Origin: UMGS1279 sp045577695
GTDB taxonomy: Bacteria; Bacillota; Clostridia; Oscillospirales; Acutalibacteraceae
Assembly: GCA_045577695.1 (NCBI GenBank)
Contig: JAZNIW010000036.1
Span: 1 to 54,710 of the forward strand
DNA: 54,710 nt
Reading direction: 5' to 3'
How positions within the stretch are numbered: the stretch's first letter is position 1; each line of letters starts with the position of its first letter. The position numbers were made by a program, and so were the translations under genes. The notes under the pieces are model-generated. The model made no database searches. It had not been told where the DNA came from and saw only the letters and a program-made list of their open reading frames with translations. Positions 26,052 through 35,105 of this stretch are shown piece after piece.

Positions 26052-26260
26052 ATCTTAACTATATATTCGTTTCCTTCAAAGAAAACAATATCTCCTGCAC
26101 GAAGCTTTTTGCCGCGCATCAAACAAACTTGACCATTAACCTTCACTTCACCGCCGGTTATAACCATTTTTGCGTGGCCACCGGTGGAAACTAAGGCCGC
26201 CAATTTTAAAAAGCTATCCAACTTAATATAATCTGTGGTAATTACTATTTCTTTTCTCAT
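26048..26260 (-). CDS. yaaA: S4-domain RNA-binding protein YaaA
   Basis: The 70-residue protein is a lone S4 RNA-binding domain: L-D-S-F-L-K-L, G-G-x-A-K, V-x-V-N-G-Q-V, R-G-K-K-L-R-x-G-D. Such proteins sit between dnaN and recF throughout the Bacillota and are thought to bind rRNA. It overlaps both neighbours by 4 bases, so the three genes are translationally coupled. Confidence 0.93.
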   Translation of the reverse strand: MRKEIVITTDYIKLDSFLKLAALVSTGGHAKMVITGGEVKVNGQVCLMRGKKLRAGDIVFFEGNEYIVKI

Positions 26261-27360
26261 TTTAAAATCATCGGTAAGACCAGATAAATAAACTCTTCCC
26301 CATTTACGGGTGTGAGAACGGCGGCCGCTGCCGAACCGTTAAATCGAATCCTTACCTCCTCACTTTCGGTGGCTTTTAAGGCATCTAATAAAAATTTACT
26401 ATTAAAGCCGATTTCAAACTCATTTCCATCCAAAAAGGTGGAATAAAAATCAGTTGCTCTACCCACCGCAGAAGAACAGGTGAAAACAATCTTATCTTTT
26501 TCCACACTGCAACGAATAGGACTTTTGGTTTGATCGTTGACTATGACAAGGGAAATACGTTCCAAAATTTCAATAACTTGGGGAACATTTATTTTTATTT
26601 CTTGTTGGAATTTTTCAGGAATGGAGCGATTATATTCAATGTATTTACCATCCAATAAACGAGAGGTCATTACATATCCGTCAATATCAAAACTAATGTT
26701 TCGGCTTCCTATGCGGATGATGATATCTTCATCCTTTTCACCAATGATTTTTACCGCTTCTCCAATAGCACGGCCCGAAACAATAAAGTTTAAATTTCCT
26801 TCGTTTTTTATTTTTGCCTTGCGAATAGCCATACGGTTACCGTCAATAGCTACCAACTTAATTTCATTTCCATTTATTTCAAAATTAATACCGGTCAACA
26901 CCGGACGAGGTCCTTCTATCTGTGAAGCTGCAAACACTGTTTGACGCACCATATCTCTTAAAAGTTCCGATGAAATAACAATGCGGTCATTTTCGGCCAC
27001 ATTTGGCATTTCGGGAAAATCAATAGAATCCATTCCCATAATATCAAAAGTAGAAAGACCACAGCGAATATGGCAAACCAATCGTTCATCTACTTCAATT
27101 TCAATGATTTCTCCCTTTACCTTGCGAATAATGTCAAAAAGAATTTTGGCGCTGATAACAATATCCCCTTCTTTTTCGCAGGTAATGGGAATTTCCTTTT
27201 TCATACTGATTTCCATATTATAAGCCATAAGGGTTAATTTTCCAACTTCGGCCGATAATAATACACCTTCTAAAATAGGCAGAGAGGAACGGGGTGTCAC
27301 TGCTCGTTGTAAATTTGAAATGGCTTCGGCAAGTTGTTCACGATAAACCGAAATTTTCAT
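26257..27360 (-). CDS. dnaN: DNA polymerase III beta subunit (sliding clamp)
   Basis: The clamp tethers the replicative polymerase to DNA. The 367-residue protein begins M-K-I-S-V-Y-R-E-Q-L and has three repeated clamp domains, ending V-Y-L-V-L-P-M-type residues (Y-L-V-L-P-M-I). I set the start at ATG 27360, 6 bases after AAGGTGA. An open frame continues upstream with a signal-peptide-like stretch, but this is outside the conserved protein. It follows dnaA by 273 bases that hold DnaA boxes. Confidence 0.97.
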   Translation of the reverse strand: MKISVYREQLAEAISNLQRAVTPRSSLPILEGVLLSAEVGKLTLMAYNMEISMKKEIPITCEKEGDIVISAKILFDIIRKVKGEIIEIEVDERLVCHIRCGLSTFDIMGMDSIDFPEMPNVAENDRIVISSELLRDMVRQTVFAASQIEGPRPVLTGINFEINGNEIKLVAIDGNRMAIRKAKIKNEGNLNFIVSGRAIGEAVKIIGEKDEDIIIRIGSRNISFDIDGYVMTSRLLDGKYIEYNRSIPEKFQQEIKINVPQVIEILERISLVIVNDQTKSPIRCSVEKDKIVFTCSSAVGRATDFYSTFLDGNEFEIGFNSKFLLDALKATESEEVRIRFNGSAAAAVLTPVNGEEFIYLVLPMILK

Positions 27361-27633
27361 ATGATTCACCTTACTTAAAAAAATTGATTTTTTGTTTTTT
27401 TTATTTTTATTATTTATAGAAGTAACAGTATAAGGGGTGGATAGGGTGGAAAAGTGTAACAAAGCCAATAAAATAAAGGTTTTTTTCATCCCAAAAAGGA
27501 AAAAGAAAAAATGGGACAAAAAGGGGATAAATAGAAGTTAAAATTGTTATCCACCAAGGTGTGGATAATTGGAAAAAGGATAACGAGAAAAAGGTGGAAA
27601 ACTTTTTTTGTTTTTATTACAAAAAGTAAAATT
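27361..27633. other. dnaA-dnaN intergenic region with DnaA boxes (part of oriC)
   Basis: AT-rich, with a convergent pair of DnaA boxes 4 bases apart: TTATCCACC (27547-27555, one mismatch) and, on the minus strand, a perfect TTATCCACA (27560-27568). Looser GTGGATA-like matches lie near 27437. Paired boxes beside dnaA are typical of bipartite Bacillota origins. The mapping of the unwinding site is not possible by eye. Confidence 0.7.
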
Positions 27634-28980
27634 TTATTCGCTTTTTAGGTTTTTAATAATATCCTCCACCAGTTCTTTATCAAAGGGATTATTTTTCAAA
27701 TGCTCTTCAATTTTTTGTACGTTGTATAAAACGGTGGTATGGTCTTTACCAAAACTTTCGCCAATCGCTTTGTAGGAAAGTTCGGTAGTTTCGCGAGCAA
27801 TATACATAGCAACCTGACGGGCAAAGGCAACGGCCGCCGTTTTCCGTTTGGAAATAATATCTTTTTCCGAAACCGAAAAGGTTTTAGAAACTTGAAATAC
27901 AATTTCTTCGACCTTAATGGGTTCGGGGGTGTTATCGGTAATTACTTCACGAATGAATCCCTGCACTACTGAAATACTCGGTGTTTTGTTTTGCAAGGAA
28001 ACAAAGGCGTGAAGTTTTTTAACCACACCTTCTAATTGGCGTGTATTCATTTTGATATGTTCGGCAATGTAAAAGACAATATTATCTTCTAAATTTAGTT
28101 GTAATAAATTTGCTTTTGTTTTAATAATTCCAACGCGAGTTTCAAAATCGGGAGGAGTAATATCGGCCATCATGCCTCCCTCCAAACGGGAGCGAATTCG
28201 TTCTTCTAAGGTTTTGATATCTTTTGGAGGACGGTCGCAGGTGACAACGATTTGTTTATTTTCTTGATAGAGGGTGTTAAAAGTATTAAAAAATTCTTCT
28301 TGCGTTGAATCTTTTCCGGCAATAAAATGAATGTCATCCATCAACAAAACATCTACATTGCGAAAGCGATTACGGAAGTCTTCTATTGAGTTGGTACCAA
28401 TGCGTCCCTCTTGCAGTGCTTTGATCATATTATTGGTAAAATCTTCCCCACGTATATACTCGATTTTTTTATAGGGATATTTTTTAGAAATATGATTTTT
28501 TATGGCCAATAATAAATGGGTTTTTCCTACACCGGAATTTCCGTAAATAACCAATGGATTGTAATTGGTAATGGAAATTTCACTATCTGAAACAGCCATA
28601 GCGGCGGCGTGAGCAAAACGATTGGATGCTCCTACAATGAAGTTTTCAAAGGTAAAATTAGATTCAAAAGAATCATTTTCGTGAAGCGGTGCAGGGGTTG
28701 AACCAACCAAACTGCCATCTTCATCCGATAACAATAATTCAAATTCCATTGGAATACCAATAATATCTTTCAAGGCCATTTCAATGTAGTTTTTAAAATT
28801 GGCCTCTAAAATACCTTTTTTATAACTGGAATAAATAGAAGCAATCATTTTTCCATTTTTTATTTCAATAGGAATAATGTCAACAAACCACACACCATAG
28901 GCAATTTCAGTAATATATCCCTTTTTAATACATTCGTCGCAAACGGCTTTCCAAACATCTTGAATGGATTCGATTTGCAT
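27634..28980 (-). CDS. dnaA: Chromosomal replication initiator protein DnaA
   Basis: DnaA binds DnaA boxes and opens the origin. The 448-residue protein has the N-terminal domain, a variable linker rich in S and N, the AAA+ core with Walker A G-N-S-G-V-G-K-T and Walker B L-L-M-D-D-I-H-F, and the C-terminal DNA-binding motif G-K-D-H-T-T-V. Two ATGs are possible. I chose 28980, since AGAAAGGA ends 8 bases before it; the upstream ATG at 28989 directly touches the Shine-Dalgarno sequence and cannot use it. Confidence 0.97.
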   Translation of the reverse strand: MQIESIQDVWKAVCDECIKKGYITEIAYGVWFVDIIPIEIKNGKMIASIYSSYKKGILEANFKNYIEMALKDIIGIPMEFELLLSDEDGSLVGSTPAPLHENDSFESNFTFENFIVGASNRFAHAAAMAVSDSEISITNYNPLVIYGNSGVGKTHLLLAIKNHISKKYPYKKIEYIRGEDFTNNMIKALQEGRIGTNSIEDFRNRFRNVDVLLMDDIHFIAGKDSTQEEFFNTFNTLYQENKQIVVTCDRPPKDIKTLEERIRSRLEGGMMADITPPDFETRVGIIKTKANLLQLNLEDNIVFYIAEHIKMNTRQLEGVVKKLHAFVSLQNKTPSISVVQGFIREVITDNTPEPIKVEEIVFQVSKTFSVSEKDIISKRKTAAVAFARQVAMYIARETTELSYKAIGESFGKDHTTVLYNVQKIEEHLKNNPFDKELVEDIIKNLKSE

Positions 28981-29064
28981 TTTTTTCATCCTTTCTTTTG
29001 TCGCATTTATTGTACTTTTTTGGTGGATAAATAGGAAAAAATTTTTTCTTCATAAATCACCTTT

Positions 29065-29093
29065 ATTTTATCATAAAACAAGAAAAAATTCAA
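29065..29093 (-). promoter_or_regulatory. dnaA promoter
   Basis: On the minus strand TTGAAT (29088-29093), a 17-base spacer and TAAAAT (29065-29070). The leader of about 80 bases contains a DnaA box, compatible with autoregulation. Confidence 0.6.
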
Positions 29094-29234
29094 CCATTAT
29101 TCACGTTTTTCACCGAAAAAAGAGGAAGGAAGGTTCCTTTTTTCAAAACCCTTATTTTTTCTTTTTTAAGGGTTTCGTTTCTCTTCTTTTCTTTTTTTCG
29201 AAACCAATCGACAGAAAGACCTTTTTTTAACACG

Positions 29235-29278
29235 TTGACAAAATATTGTGGTTTTGTTATCATAAATTCACAATATTT
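29235..29278 (+). promoter_or_regulatory. Promoter of the ParB paralogue with an overlapping inverted repeat
   Basis: TTGACA (29235-29240), a 17-base spacer and TATCAT (29258-29263). The perfect 10-bp inverted repeat AAATATTGTG (29241-29250) / CACAATATTT (29269-29278), 18 bases apart, brackets the -10 element. This looks like an operator, or a hairpin/loop site for a regulator. Confidence 0.6.
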
Positions 29279-29314
29279 AGTGATTCATTAAAGGAAAAGG
29301 AAAAAAGGTTACCG

Positions 29315-30124
29315 ATGGAAATTAAAAGCCCTTTTATTACACAAAAAATATTACAAATCGAGTGTCAACAAATAGACCTGCCGAATACAGTATATCGTAG
29401 TGAAACCGAGGAAGAAAAAATAATTGCACTGGCAAATAATATACGAAAAAATGGTCTTTTTGTCCCCCTATTGTTGCGTCGCAATATAAATGACCCCAAA
29501 CGGTATTTATTGGTTTCGGGTTTTCGACGCCTTTGTGCTCTTTCCTATTTGAAGGTAAAAAAAGTTCCCGCCCTATTACTTTCTTTGACCGATGTAGAGG
29601 CCGAATTGGCGCGGTTTTGTTTGGATGAAATGAGGGAGCCTTTTACCTGCTACGAAACGGCTGTGGCAGTAAATTGTTTACTCAAAAAAGGAAGAATGAC
29701 CTTATTTGAACTGGCAGAACAGTGTGGAGTTTCCACCAAAAAAATAGCCAAAAAACTAGATATTTTAAAACTCACGCCCGTGGAGAGACAGGTTGTAATA
29801 CACCACTCTTTTTCTACCGATTTTATTTTTCTTTTTTTGCAGTTATCGTTAGAAAAAAGAAAAGAAGCACTGAATGATATTGTTCTTAAACGACTTTCAC
29901 CCGAACAGGCAGTGTTGTATGTAAAGGAAATTCTCACCCCAAAAAAAGAACCAACAAAAACGGCTTTTTTAGCCGATGACTTGTTGGTATTAAACAGTTT
30001 AAAAAGAATGGCAGAAACATTAGAAAAAAATGGAATTCCCGCCCGTTTTGTGAAACGGGAAGAGAAAGAAGAGACGGCATATACCTTGGTTTTAAAAAAC
30101 CAAAATAAAATCTCTTTCGAATAA
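29315..30124 (+). CDS. ParB/Noc-family DNA-binding paralogue
   Basis: The 269-residue protein has the ParB N-terminal fold (L-A-N-N-I-R-K-N-G-L-F-V-P-L-L-L-R-R, then Y-L-L-V-S-G-F-R-R-L-C-A) and a helix-turn-helix (L-F-E-L-A-E-Q-C-G-V-S-T-K-K-I-A-K-K-L). In canonical ParB the second motif is G-E-R-R-x-R, which contacts CTP; here it is G69-F-R-R-L-C74, so Glu and the final Arg are replaced. Its position beside rsmG recalls noc in Bacillus, but orientation is opposite. ATG 29315 follows AAAAGG. It could act in nucleoid occlusion or origin control; the altered motif makes standard CTP-dependent clamping doubtful. Confidence 0.8.
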   Translation: MEIKSPFITQKILQIECQQIDLPNTVYRSETEEEKIIALANNIRKNGLFVPLLLRRNINDPKRYLLVSGFRRLCALSYLKVKKVPALLLSLTDVEAELARFCLDEMREPFTCYETAVAVNCLLKKGRMTLFELAEQCGVSTKKIAKKLDILKLTPVERQVVIHHSFSTDFIFLFLQLSLEKRKEALNDIVLKRLSPEQAVLYVKEILTPKKEPTKTAFLADDLLVLNSLKRMAETLEKNGIPARFVKREEKEETAYTLVLKNQNKISFE

Positions 30125-30137
30125 TAAAACAAGATAA

Positions 30138-30176
30138 AAAGGCCAAGTAACGGGTTAGGTTACTTGGCCTGCCTTT
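30138..30176. terminator. Bidirectional terminator between the ParB paralogue and rsmG
   Basis: GGCCAAGTAAC (30141-30151) and GTTACTTGGCC (30159-30169) form a perfect 11-bp stem flanked by A-rich and T-rich runs. Confidence 0.85.
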
Positions 30177-30195
30177 TCGGTAATTTTTAATTTTT

Positions 30196-30912
30196 TTACA
30201 GGGGTTTTTTCTTAATTTGACCTGAGGCACGAGGATATTTTGGAGGAGTAGAGGCGATTTTTTTTACCATAACAATTACGCGCGATTGGTCGCTGGGTAG
30301 GGAAACCATATCGTATTGTGGGGAAGAACCGCCCAATAAAGAAAGAGCCGATTCGGCAGCTTTTCCCTCCTCCTTCGCACCGGGTCCTTTCATAGCCAAA
30401 AAACTGCCACCTACCTTCACAAAAGGCAGACAATATTCGGCCAGTTGTGGCAAAGAGGCCACCGCTCGAGCCGTGACAATATCAAAGGATTCGCGATATT
30501 TTTTCTCTTTGGAGAGCAGTTCTGCACGGGCGTGCAAATGGGTGGTTTGAATGCCCAAAGCTTGCTCAACATCTTTTAAAAATAAAAAGCGTTTGGCATG
30601 GCCATCCAAAAGGGTAACGGATAAATGGGGGCAGAGAATTTTCAAAACCAAACCGGGAAAGCCGGCACCGGTGCCGACATCCAATAAGGTTTTTTCTTTT
30701 TGGGGAGAAAATTTTGTTAGTAGAGAGGCACTGTCCATAAAATGTTTTTCTACAATTTCTTTTTTCTCGGTGATGGCGGTAAGATTGATTTTTTCGTTCC
30801 ACTGCAATAAAAGTTCCCCATATAGGTTTAATTGTTCTATTGCCTGTGTGGGCAGGAAGATTTTGTGTTCTTCGGCAAAGGCAACAAAGGGAGAAAAATC
30901 AAAATTAGGCAT
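30196..30912 (-). CDS. rsmG: 16S rRNA (guanine-N7)-methyltransferase RsmG
   Basis: RsmG methylates G527 of 16S rRNA. The 238-residue protein has the SAM-binding D-V-G-T-G-A-G-F-P-G-L near residue 78, K-H-F-M-D-S upstream of it, and T-A-R-A-V-A near 148. The last 15 residues are a basic tail (K-Y-P-R-A-S-G-Q-I-K-K-K). It overlaps mnmG by 8 bases, the common Bacillota arrangement. Confidence 0.95.
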   Translation of the reverse strand: MPNFDFSPFVAFAEEHKIFLPTQAIEQLNLYGELLLQWNEKINLTAITEKKEIVEKHFMDSASLLTKFSPQKEKTLLDVGTGAGFPGLVLKILCPHLSVTLLDGHAKRFLFLKDVEQALGIQTTHLHARAELLSKEKKYRESFDIVTARAVASLPQLAEYCLPFVKVGGSFLAMKGPGAKEEGKAAESALSLLGGSSPQYDMVSLPSDQSRVIVMVKKIASTPPKYPRASGQIKKKPL

Positions 30913-32785
30913 GCTTGATTCCTTTCTTTTGCAACCAGATAATTAAGACCGAAATATCGGCGGGGCTCACCCCGGAAATGCCCATGGCTTGGCCGATACT
31001 TAGCGGTTTTATTTTGCTTAATTTTTCTTTGGCTTCTAATCGTAAGCCATCAATTTCATCGTAAGGGGTATCGGCGGCCAATTCAGTTCCTTCCATTCGG
31101 TGCATTTCTTGAACGGCCGACATTTGCCGTTTGATATAGCCGCTGTATTTAATTTCTGTTTCAACTTTATCGGCTAATTCTTCGCTTAAATGTGGGCGAT
31201 TTTTGTCAAACTCGGCCAGCTCGTCATACCCAATTTGTGGGCGTCGAATCAAATCCGCCAAACGAACGCCGGTGGTTATCGGTGCCGTTCCTTTTTTGGT
31301 TAAAAAGAAATTGAGTTCTTCGGTGGGAGAAAGAAAAGTGTTTTCTAAGCGCTCTATTTCTTGTTTTTTGGTTTGTAGCATCTGTAAAAAGGTTTGATAT
31401 CTTTTTTCCCCAATCAAACCCAGTCGGTATCCCTCAGGAGTCAGACGCTCATCGGCATTATTTTGCCTTAAAATCAAGCGATATTCCGAGCGAGAAGTCA
31501 TCATGCGGTAGGGGTCGGAACATCCTTTGGTAACCAGGTCGTCAATTAAGGTACCAATATAAGAGCCGGAGCGCGGCAGATGAAACAAATTCTGTTTTTT
31601 GGCGTGGCGAGCGGCATTAATACCGGCTACTAACCCTTGGGCGGCGGCTTCTTCATATCCCGAAGAACCGTTGAATTGACCAGCACCGAACAAGCCTTTG
31701 TGTTCTTTTACCTCTAAAGTGGGGAATAAACAACAAGGGTTGATACAGTCGTACTCTATGGCGTAGGCCGGTCGCATTATTTCGACCTGTTCTAATCCCT
31801 TTATGGTGCGGTAAAATTGAACCTGTACCTCCTCCGGCAAAGAGGAAGACATCCCTTGCAGGTACATTTCTTCGGTGTTTTTGCCGCAGGGTTCAATGAA
31901 AAGTTGATGCCTTTTTTTGTCGGCAAAACGGACTATTTTATCCTCAATACTGGGACAATAGCGAGGCCCGACCCCCTCAATTACACCACCGTAAAGTGGA
32001 GAACGGTCTAGATTTTGTAAAATAATTTCTTTGGTTTGATCGTTGGTGTAGGCGATGTGACAACAAACTTCATTTTTTGGCGGATGCTCGGTGGTAAAAC
32101 TAAAGGGAACCACTTTTTCATCCCCCTCTTGCACCTCAAGGGAAGAAAAATCAATACTGCTTTTTAATACTCTTGCCGGCGTTCCGGTTTTAAAACGGCG
32201 CAAGGGCAACCCAAGGGCAAGCAGGGAATCCGAGAGTTTGGTGGCGGCAAAGGTGCCGTCGGGACCACCCTCGTAATTAACTTCGCCTACAAAAATGCGC
32301 CCTTTTAAAAAGGTTCCGGTGGCCAGTACCACACTTTTGGCCACATATTCCGCTCCCAAAGAGGTGGTCAGCAACCATTCTTCTCCCTGTTTGACTAATG
32401 AAACCACTTCGGCTTGTTTGATAAGAAGATTTTTTTGGGTTTCCAGGACGTGTTTCATATACGAAGAATAGTCGCGGCGGTCAATCTGGGTGCGCAGACT
32501 ATGTACGGCCGGCCCTTTCCCGCGGTTGAGCATACGGCTTTGTAAAGTTGTGGCGTCGGCGGCTTTGCCCATTTCACCACCCAAGGCATCAATTTCGCGA
32601 ACCAAATGCCCCTTGGCAGTGCCGCCAATGGAGGGATTGCAGGGTAGATTTCCCACCCAGTCTAAATTGATGGTAAAACAAAGGGTATCGGCTCCCAGTC
32701 GGGCGGCGGCCAAGGCAGCCTCAATTCCGCCATGCCCGGCACCGATAACCGCTACTTCAACACGTTTTGCAAAATAGGTTTTCAA
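30905..32785 (-). CDS. mnmG: tRNA uridine 5-carboxymethylaminomethyl modification enzyme MnmG
   Basis: MnmG is the FAD partner of MnmE in forming cmnm5U34 in tRNAs. The 626-residue protein has the FAD motif G-A-G-H-G-G-I-E-A-A near residue 15, the conserved N-P-S-I-G-G-T-A-K-G-H, and the C-terminal helical domain that binds MnmE. The length is standard. It follows mnmE by 41 bases. Confidence 0.97.
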   Translation of the reverse strand: MKTYFAKRVEVAVIGAGHGGIEAALAAARLGADTLCFTINLDWVGNLPCNPSIGGTAKGHLVREIDALGGEMGKAADATTLQSRMLNRGKGPAVHSLRTQIDRRDYSSYMKHVLETQKNLLIKQAEVVSLVKQGEEWLLTTSLGAEYVAKSVVLATGTFLKGRIFVGEVNYEGGPDGTFAATKLSDSLLALGLPLRRFKTGTPARVLKSSIDFSSLEVQEGDEKVVPFSFTTEHPPKNEVCCHIAYTNDQTKEIILQNLDRSPLYGGVIEGVGPRYCPSIEDKIVRFADKKRHQLFIEPCGKNTEEMYLQGMSSSLPEEVQVQFYRTIKGLEQVEIMRPAYAIEYDCINPCCLFPTLEVKEHKGLFGAGQFNGSSGYEEAAAQGLVAGINAARHAKKQNLFHLPRSGSYIGTLIDDLVTKGCSDPYRMMTSRSEYRLILRQNNADERLTPEGYRLGLIGEKRYQTFLQMLQTKKQEIERLENTFLSPTEELNFFLTKKGTAPITTGVRLADLIRRPQIGYDELAEFDKNRPHLSEELADKVETEIKYSGYIKRQMSAVQEMHRMEGTELAADTPYDEIDGLRLEAKEKLSKIKPLSIGQAMGISGVSPADISVLIIWLQKKGIKHA

Positions 32786-32826
32786 AAGCCATTCTTCTTT
32801 CTTGAAAGGTTGATTAAAAAACAGGG

Positions 32827-34191
32827 TTATTTTCCTACGCAGAAATTGCGAAAAACTTCGTCGGCCACTTCGGTGGTAATGCGCTTGCCGTCGAGTTCCA
32901 ACAAGGCCGAGAGCGCATCGTCGATTAAAATGCCGACGGCATCAAGGGTGACCCCTTGTTCCAAGGCGGTAATCGCCTCTTTGATCGAAATATCGGCCCT
33001 TAGTACGGTGTTATATTGTCGCTCGTTGCTTAATACTTCGGCATTTTGGTCCAATTTATTAAGATGCAGTAAGTCGGCAATGGCGGCCACCAAGTCTTCT
33101 TCGCCGTGGCCGGTGCGGGCGCTGATACGAACATAGGGAAAACCGGTGTCGGCAAAAAAGGATTCGTCGGCCGGTGAAAGGTCGTTTTTGTTGAGCACCA
33201 AAAGTGTTTTGTTAAGGGGCAAACGGGCCAACAAGTCTTTATCGTCTTGTGTGACGGAAACGGAAGAATCAAACACCGCCAAACACAGATCGGCTGTTTC
33301 TAAACGGTCTAAGGCCACCCGAATGCCAATTTGCTCCACGGTATCCTCGGTTTGATGAATGCCGGCAGTATCGGCCAAAAGCAGGGTATAATCACCAACC
33401 GTGGCAGCTTGTTCAATTACATCACGAGTGGTGCCGGCAATGGGGGTGACAATCGAACGTTCGGTTTTGGAAAGCATATTCATCAGGGTGGATTTGCCCG
33501 CATTGGGACTGCCGACGATAACGGTGTTAATGCCCCCGGTGATCAGACGTCCGCTGTCATAACTTTGCAAAAGAAGTGTTAGTTCTTTTTTGATTTCTTG
33601 TAAGGAGAAAAGAAAATCCTCGGTCGAAAGGCAAAGCGTTTCATCTTCGGGAAAATCGGAAAAAACCGAAATTTGACTTACCAAATAGAGTAATTTATTG
33701 GTTAAAGACTGGATTTTCTTCGAAAGAGCCCCGCTTTTATTTTTCGTGGCAAGTTGCAGAGCTTGTTCCCCTCCGGCAGCGATGAGCTGCATAACCGATT
33801 CGGCTTCCGTTAGTCCCATTTTGCCGTTTAAAAAGGCACGTTTGGTAAATTCGCCCCCCTCGGATACGCGGGCGCCGGCTGTAACGGCCGCTCGGAGCAG
33901 ACGACGGATGAGGTAGATTCCGCCGTGAACCGAAAGTTCTACGGTATCCTCACCTGTGTAACTTTTTGGCGCGCGAAAGACCAGCGCAACGGCCTCATCC
34001 AACAAGGTTTCCGCGTCATAGACGTGTCCAAAGGCGGCGGTGTAGCCTTTTTTTTCAGCCAATCTTTCCCCCGAAGCGGAACGGAAAATGCGATCGGCAA
34101 TGGCAAAAGCGTCCTTGCCTGAAATACGAATGGCCGAAATCCCCCCCTCTCCAAGCGGGGTAGCGATGGCGGCAATAGTATCGGTTGTCAT
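32827..34191 (-). CDS. mnmE: tRNA modification GTPase MnmE
   Basis: The 454-residue GTPase acts with MnmG. It shows the N-terminal formyl-THF-binding domain, the G domain with G-S-P-N-A-G-K-S-T and D-T-A-G-I-H, N-K-N-D, and the C-terminal F-C-V-G-K that carries the functional Cys. I placed the start at ATG 34191, which has AAAGGAG upstream. The frame is open to 34245, but that extension is simply the translated parS site between mnmE and parB. Confidence 0.96.
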   Translation of the reverse strand: MTTDTIAAIATPLGEGGISAIRISGKDAFAIADRIFRSASGERLAEKKGYTAAFGHVYDAETLLDEAVALVFRAPKSYTGEDTVELSVHGGIYLIRRLLRAAVTAGARVSEGGEFTKRAFLNGKMGLTEAESVMQLIAAGGEQALQLATKNKSGALSKKIQSLTNKLLYLVSQISVFSDFPEDETLCLSTEDFLFSLQEIKKELTLLLQSYDSGRLITGGINTVIVGSPNAGKSTLMNMLSKTERSIVTPIAGTTRDVIEQAATVGDYTLLLADTAGIHQTEDTVEQIGIRVALDRLETADLCLAVFDSSVSVTQDDKDLLARLPLNKTLLVLNKNDLSPADESFFADTGFPYVRISARTGHGEEDLVAAIADLLHLNKLDQNAEVLSNERQYNTVLRADISIKEAITALEQGVTLDAVGILIDDALSALLELDGKRITTEVADEVFRNFCVGK

Positions 34192-34215
34192 AGCATTTTC
34201 TCCTTTTTCGGGAAA

Positions 34216-34231
34216 TGTTTCACGTGAAACA
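34216..34231. promoter_or_regulatory. parS: parS centromere site 1
   Basis: A perfect 16-bp palindrome TGTTTCACGTGAAACA, identical to the Bacillota parS consensus, lying directly against the parB stop codon and in front of mnmE. ParB nucleates here. Confidence 0.97.
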
Positions 34232-35077
34232 TTATTTTCCGGCAATTTTACCGGCCAATTCGGTTAACTCTTCTTTATTGTAAAATTCTAAGGTGATGGT
34301 GCCTTTTCCGTCTTTGCCCGATTTGATAACCACGCGGCGATGAAGTTCGTTTTTAAGGGCCAATTCCACTTCGCGGAAAAAGGTGTCAACCTTGGTTTCC
34401 TTTTGGGGAATTTTTTCTCTTTTTTCGGCTTTAGACCAGGCTTCGATTTGCCGTACCGAAGCACCTTCCAAGGCAGCTATGTAGGCTTCGTCTTGCTTTG
34501 TCGGGTCGGTGAAGGAAAGCAGAGCACGGGCATGTCCGGCGGAAATTTTGTTTTCCGCCAAAGCATTTAATATATCTTCCGGCAAATGTAACAGGCGCAG
34601 GGCATTGGTTACGGTGGTTCGGGATTTTCCCACCCGTTCCGAAACCTGCTCTTGAGTTAAATTGAAATCTTGGATCAAACGGGAATAGCCGTTGGCCTCT
34701 TCCACGGGGTTTAGATCCCGCCGTTGCAGGTTTTCAATTAAGGCCAATTCCATTGTTTGCTTATCGTCCAACTCTTTTACAATTACGGGAACACGGGTTA
34801 ATCCCGCCATCCGACAAGCGCGCCAACGTCGTTCACCGGCAACGATTTGGTAGCTGCCCCCCAACATGGGACGCACCACAATGGGTTGCAACAATCCGTG
34901 GGTGGCAATACTGTCGGCCAATTCTTGTAAGGCTGACTCATCGAAATGAACACGGGGTTGATCTTTATTGGGTTCGAGTTCCGAAAGGCGCAGTTCAATC
35001 GCGCTGTTATCGTCGCTGGCGTTTTCGGAAAAAAGGGAGTCTAATCCGCGGCCAAGGCCGCTTTTTTTTATAGCCAT
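34232..35077 (-). CDS. parB: Chromosome partitioning protein ParB (Spo0J)
   Basis: The 281-residue protein begins A-I-K-K-S-G-L-G-R-G-L-D-S-L-F, which is diagnostic of chromosomal ParB. It has the CTP-binding motif G-E-R-R-W-R, the helix-turn-helix L-T-Q-E-Q-V-S-E-R-V-G-K-S-R-T-T-V-T-N, and the C-terminal dimer domain. The ATG at 35077 follows a GGAGAA site; an upstream in-frame extension overlaps parA and was not used. ParA stimulates it from the preceding gene, and parS sites are adjacent on both sides of the pair. Confidence 0.96.
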   Translation of the reverse strand: MAIKKSGLGRGLDSLFSENASDDNSAIELRLSELEPNKDQPRVHFDESALQELADSIATHGLLQPIVVRPMLGGSYQIVAGERRWRACRMAGLTRVPVIVKELDDKQTMELALIENLQRRDLNPVEEANGYSRLIQDFNLTQEQVSERVGKSRTTVTNALRLLHLPEDILNALAENKISAGHARALLSFTDPTKQDEAYIAALEGASVRQIEAWSKAEKREKIPQKETKVDTFFREVELALKNELHRRVVIKSGKDGKGTITLEFYNKEELTELAGKIAGK

Positions 35078-35105
35078 TCGAGAATTCTCCTTTCCAAAGG
35101 CAGAT

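Larger units (their letters stand above)
28981..29314. other. dnaA upstream region with DnaA boxes and AT-rich tract (part of probable oriC)
   Basis: About 330 bases, very AT-rich. A DnaA box GGTGGATAA (29022-29030, minus strand TTATCCACC) lies in the dnaA leader, and TTATTCACG (29097-29105) upstream. An inverted repeat AAACCCTTA...AAGGGTTT spans about 29147-29176. The dnaA promoter (minus) and the ParB-paralogue promoter (plus) diverge from this region. Confidence 0.65.

Noticed and set aside
27361..27519. Signal-peptide-like N-terminal extension of DnaN
   Set aside because: Sliding clamps begin at M-K-I-S-V-Y; the extension is A/T-rich intergenic sequence, and AAGGTGA directly precedes the ATG at 27360.
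34192..34245. Longer N-terminus for MnmE
   Set aside because: The residues V-S-R-E-T-F come from translation of the parS palindrome, and the better ribosome binding site is at ATG 34191.
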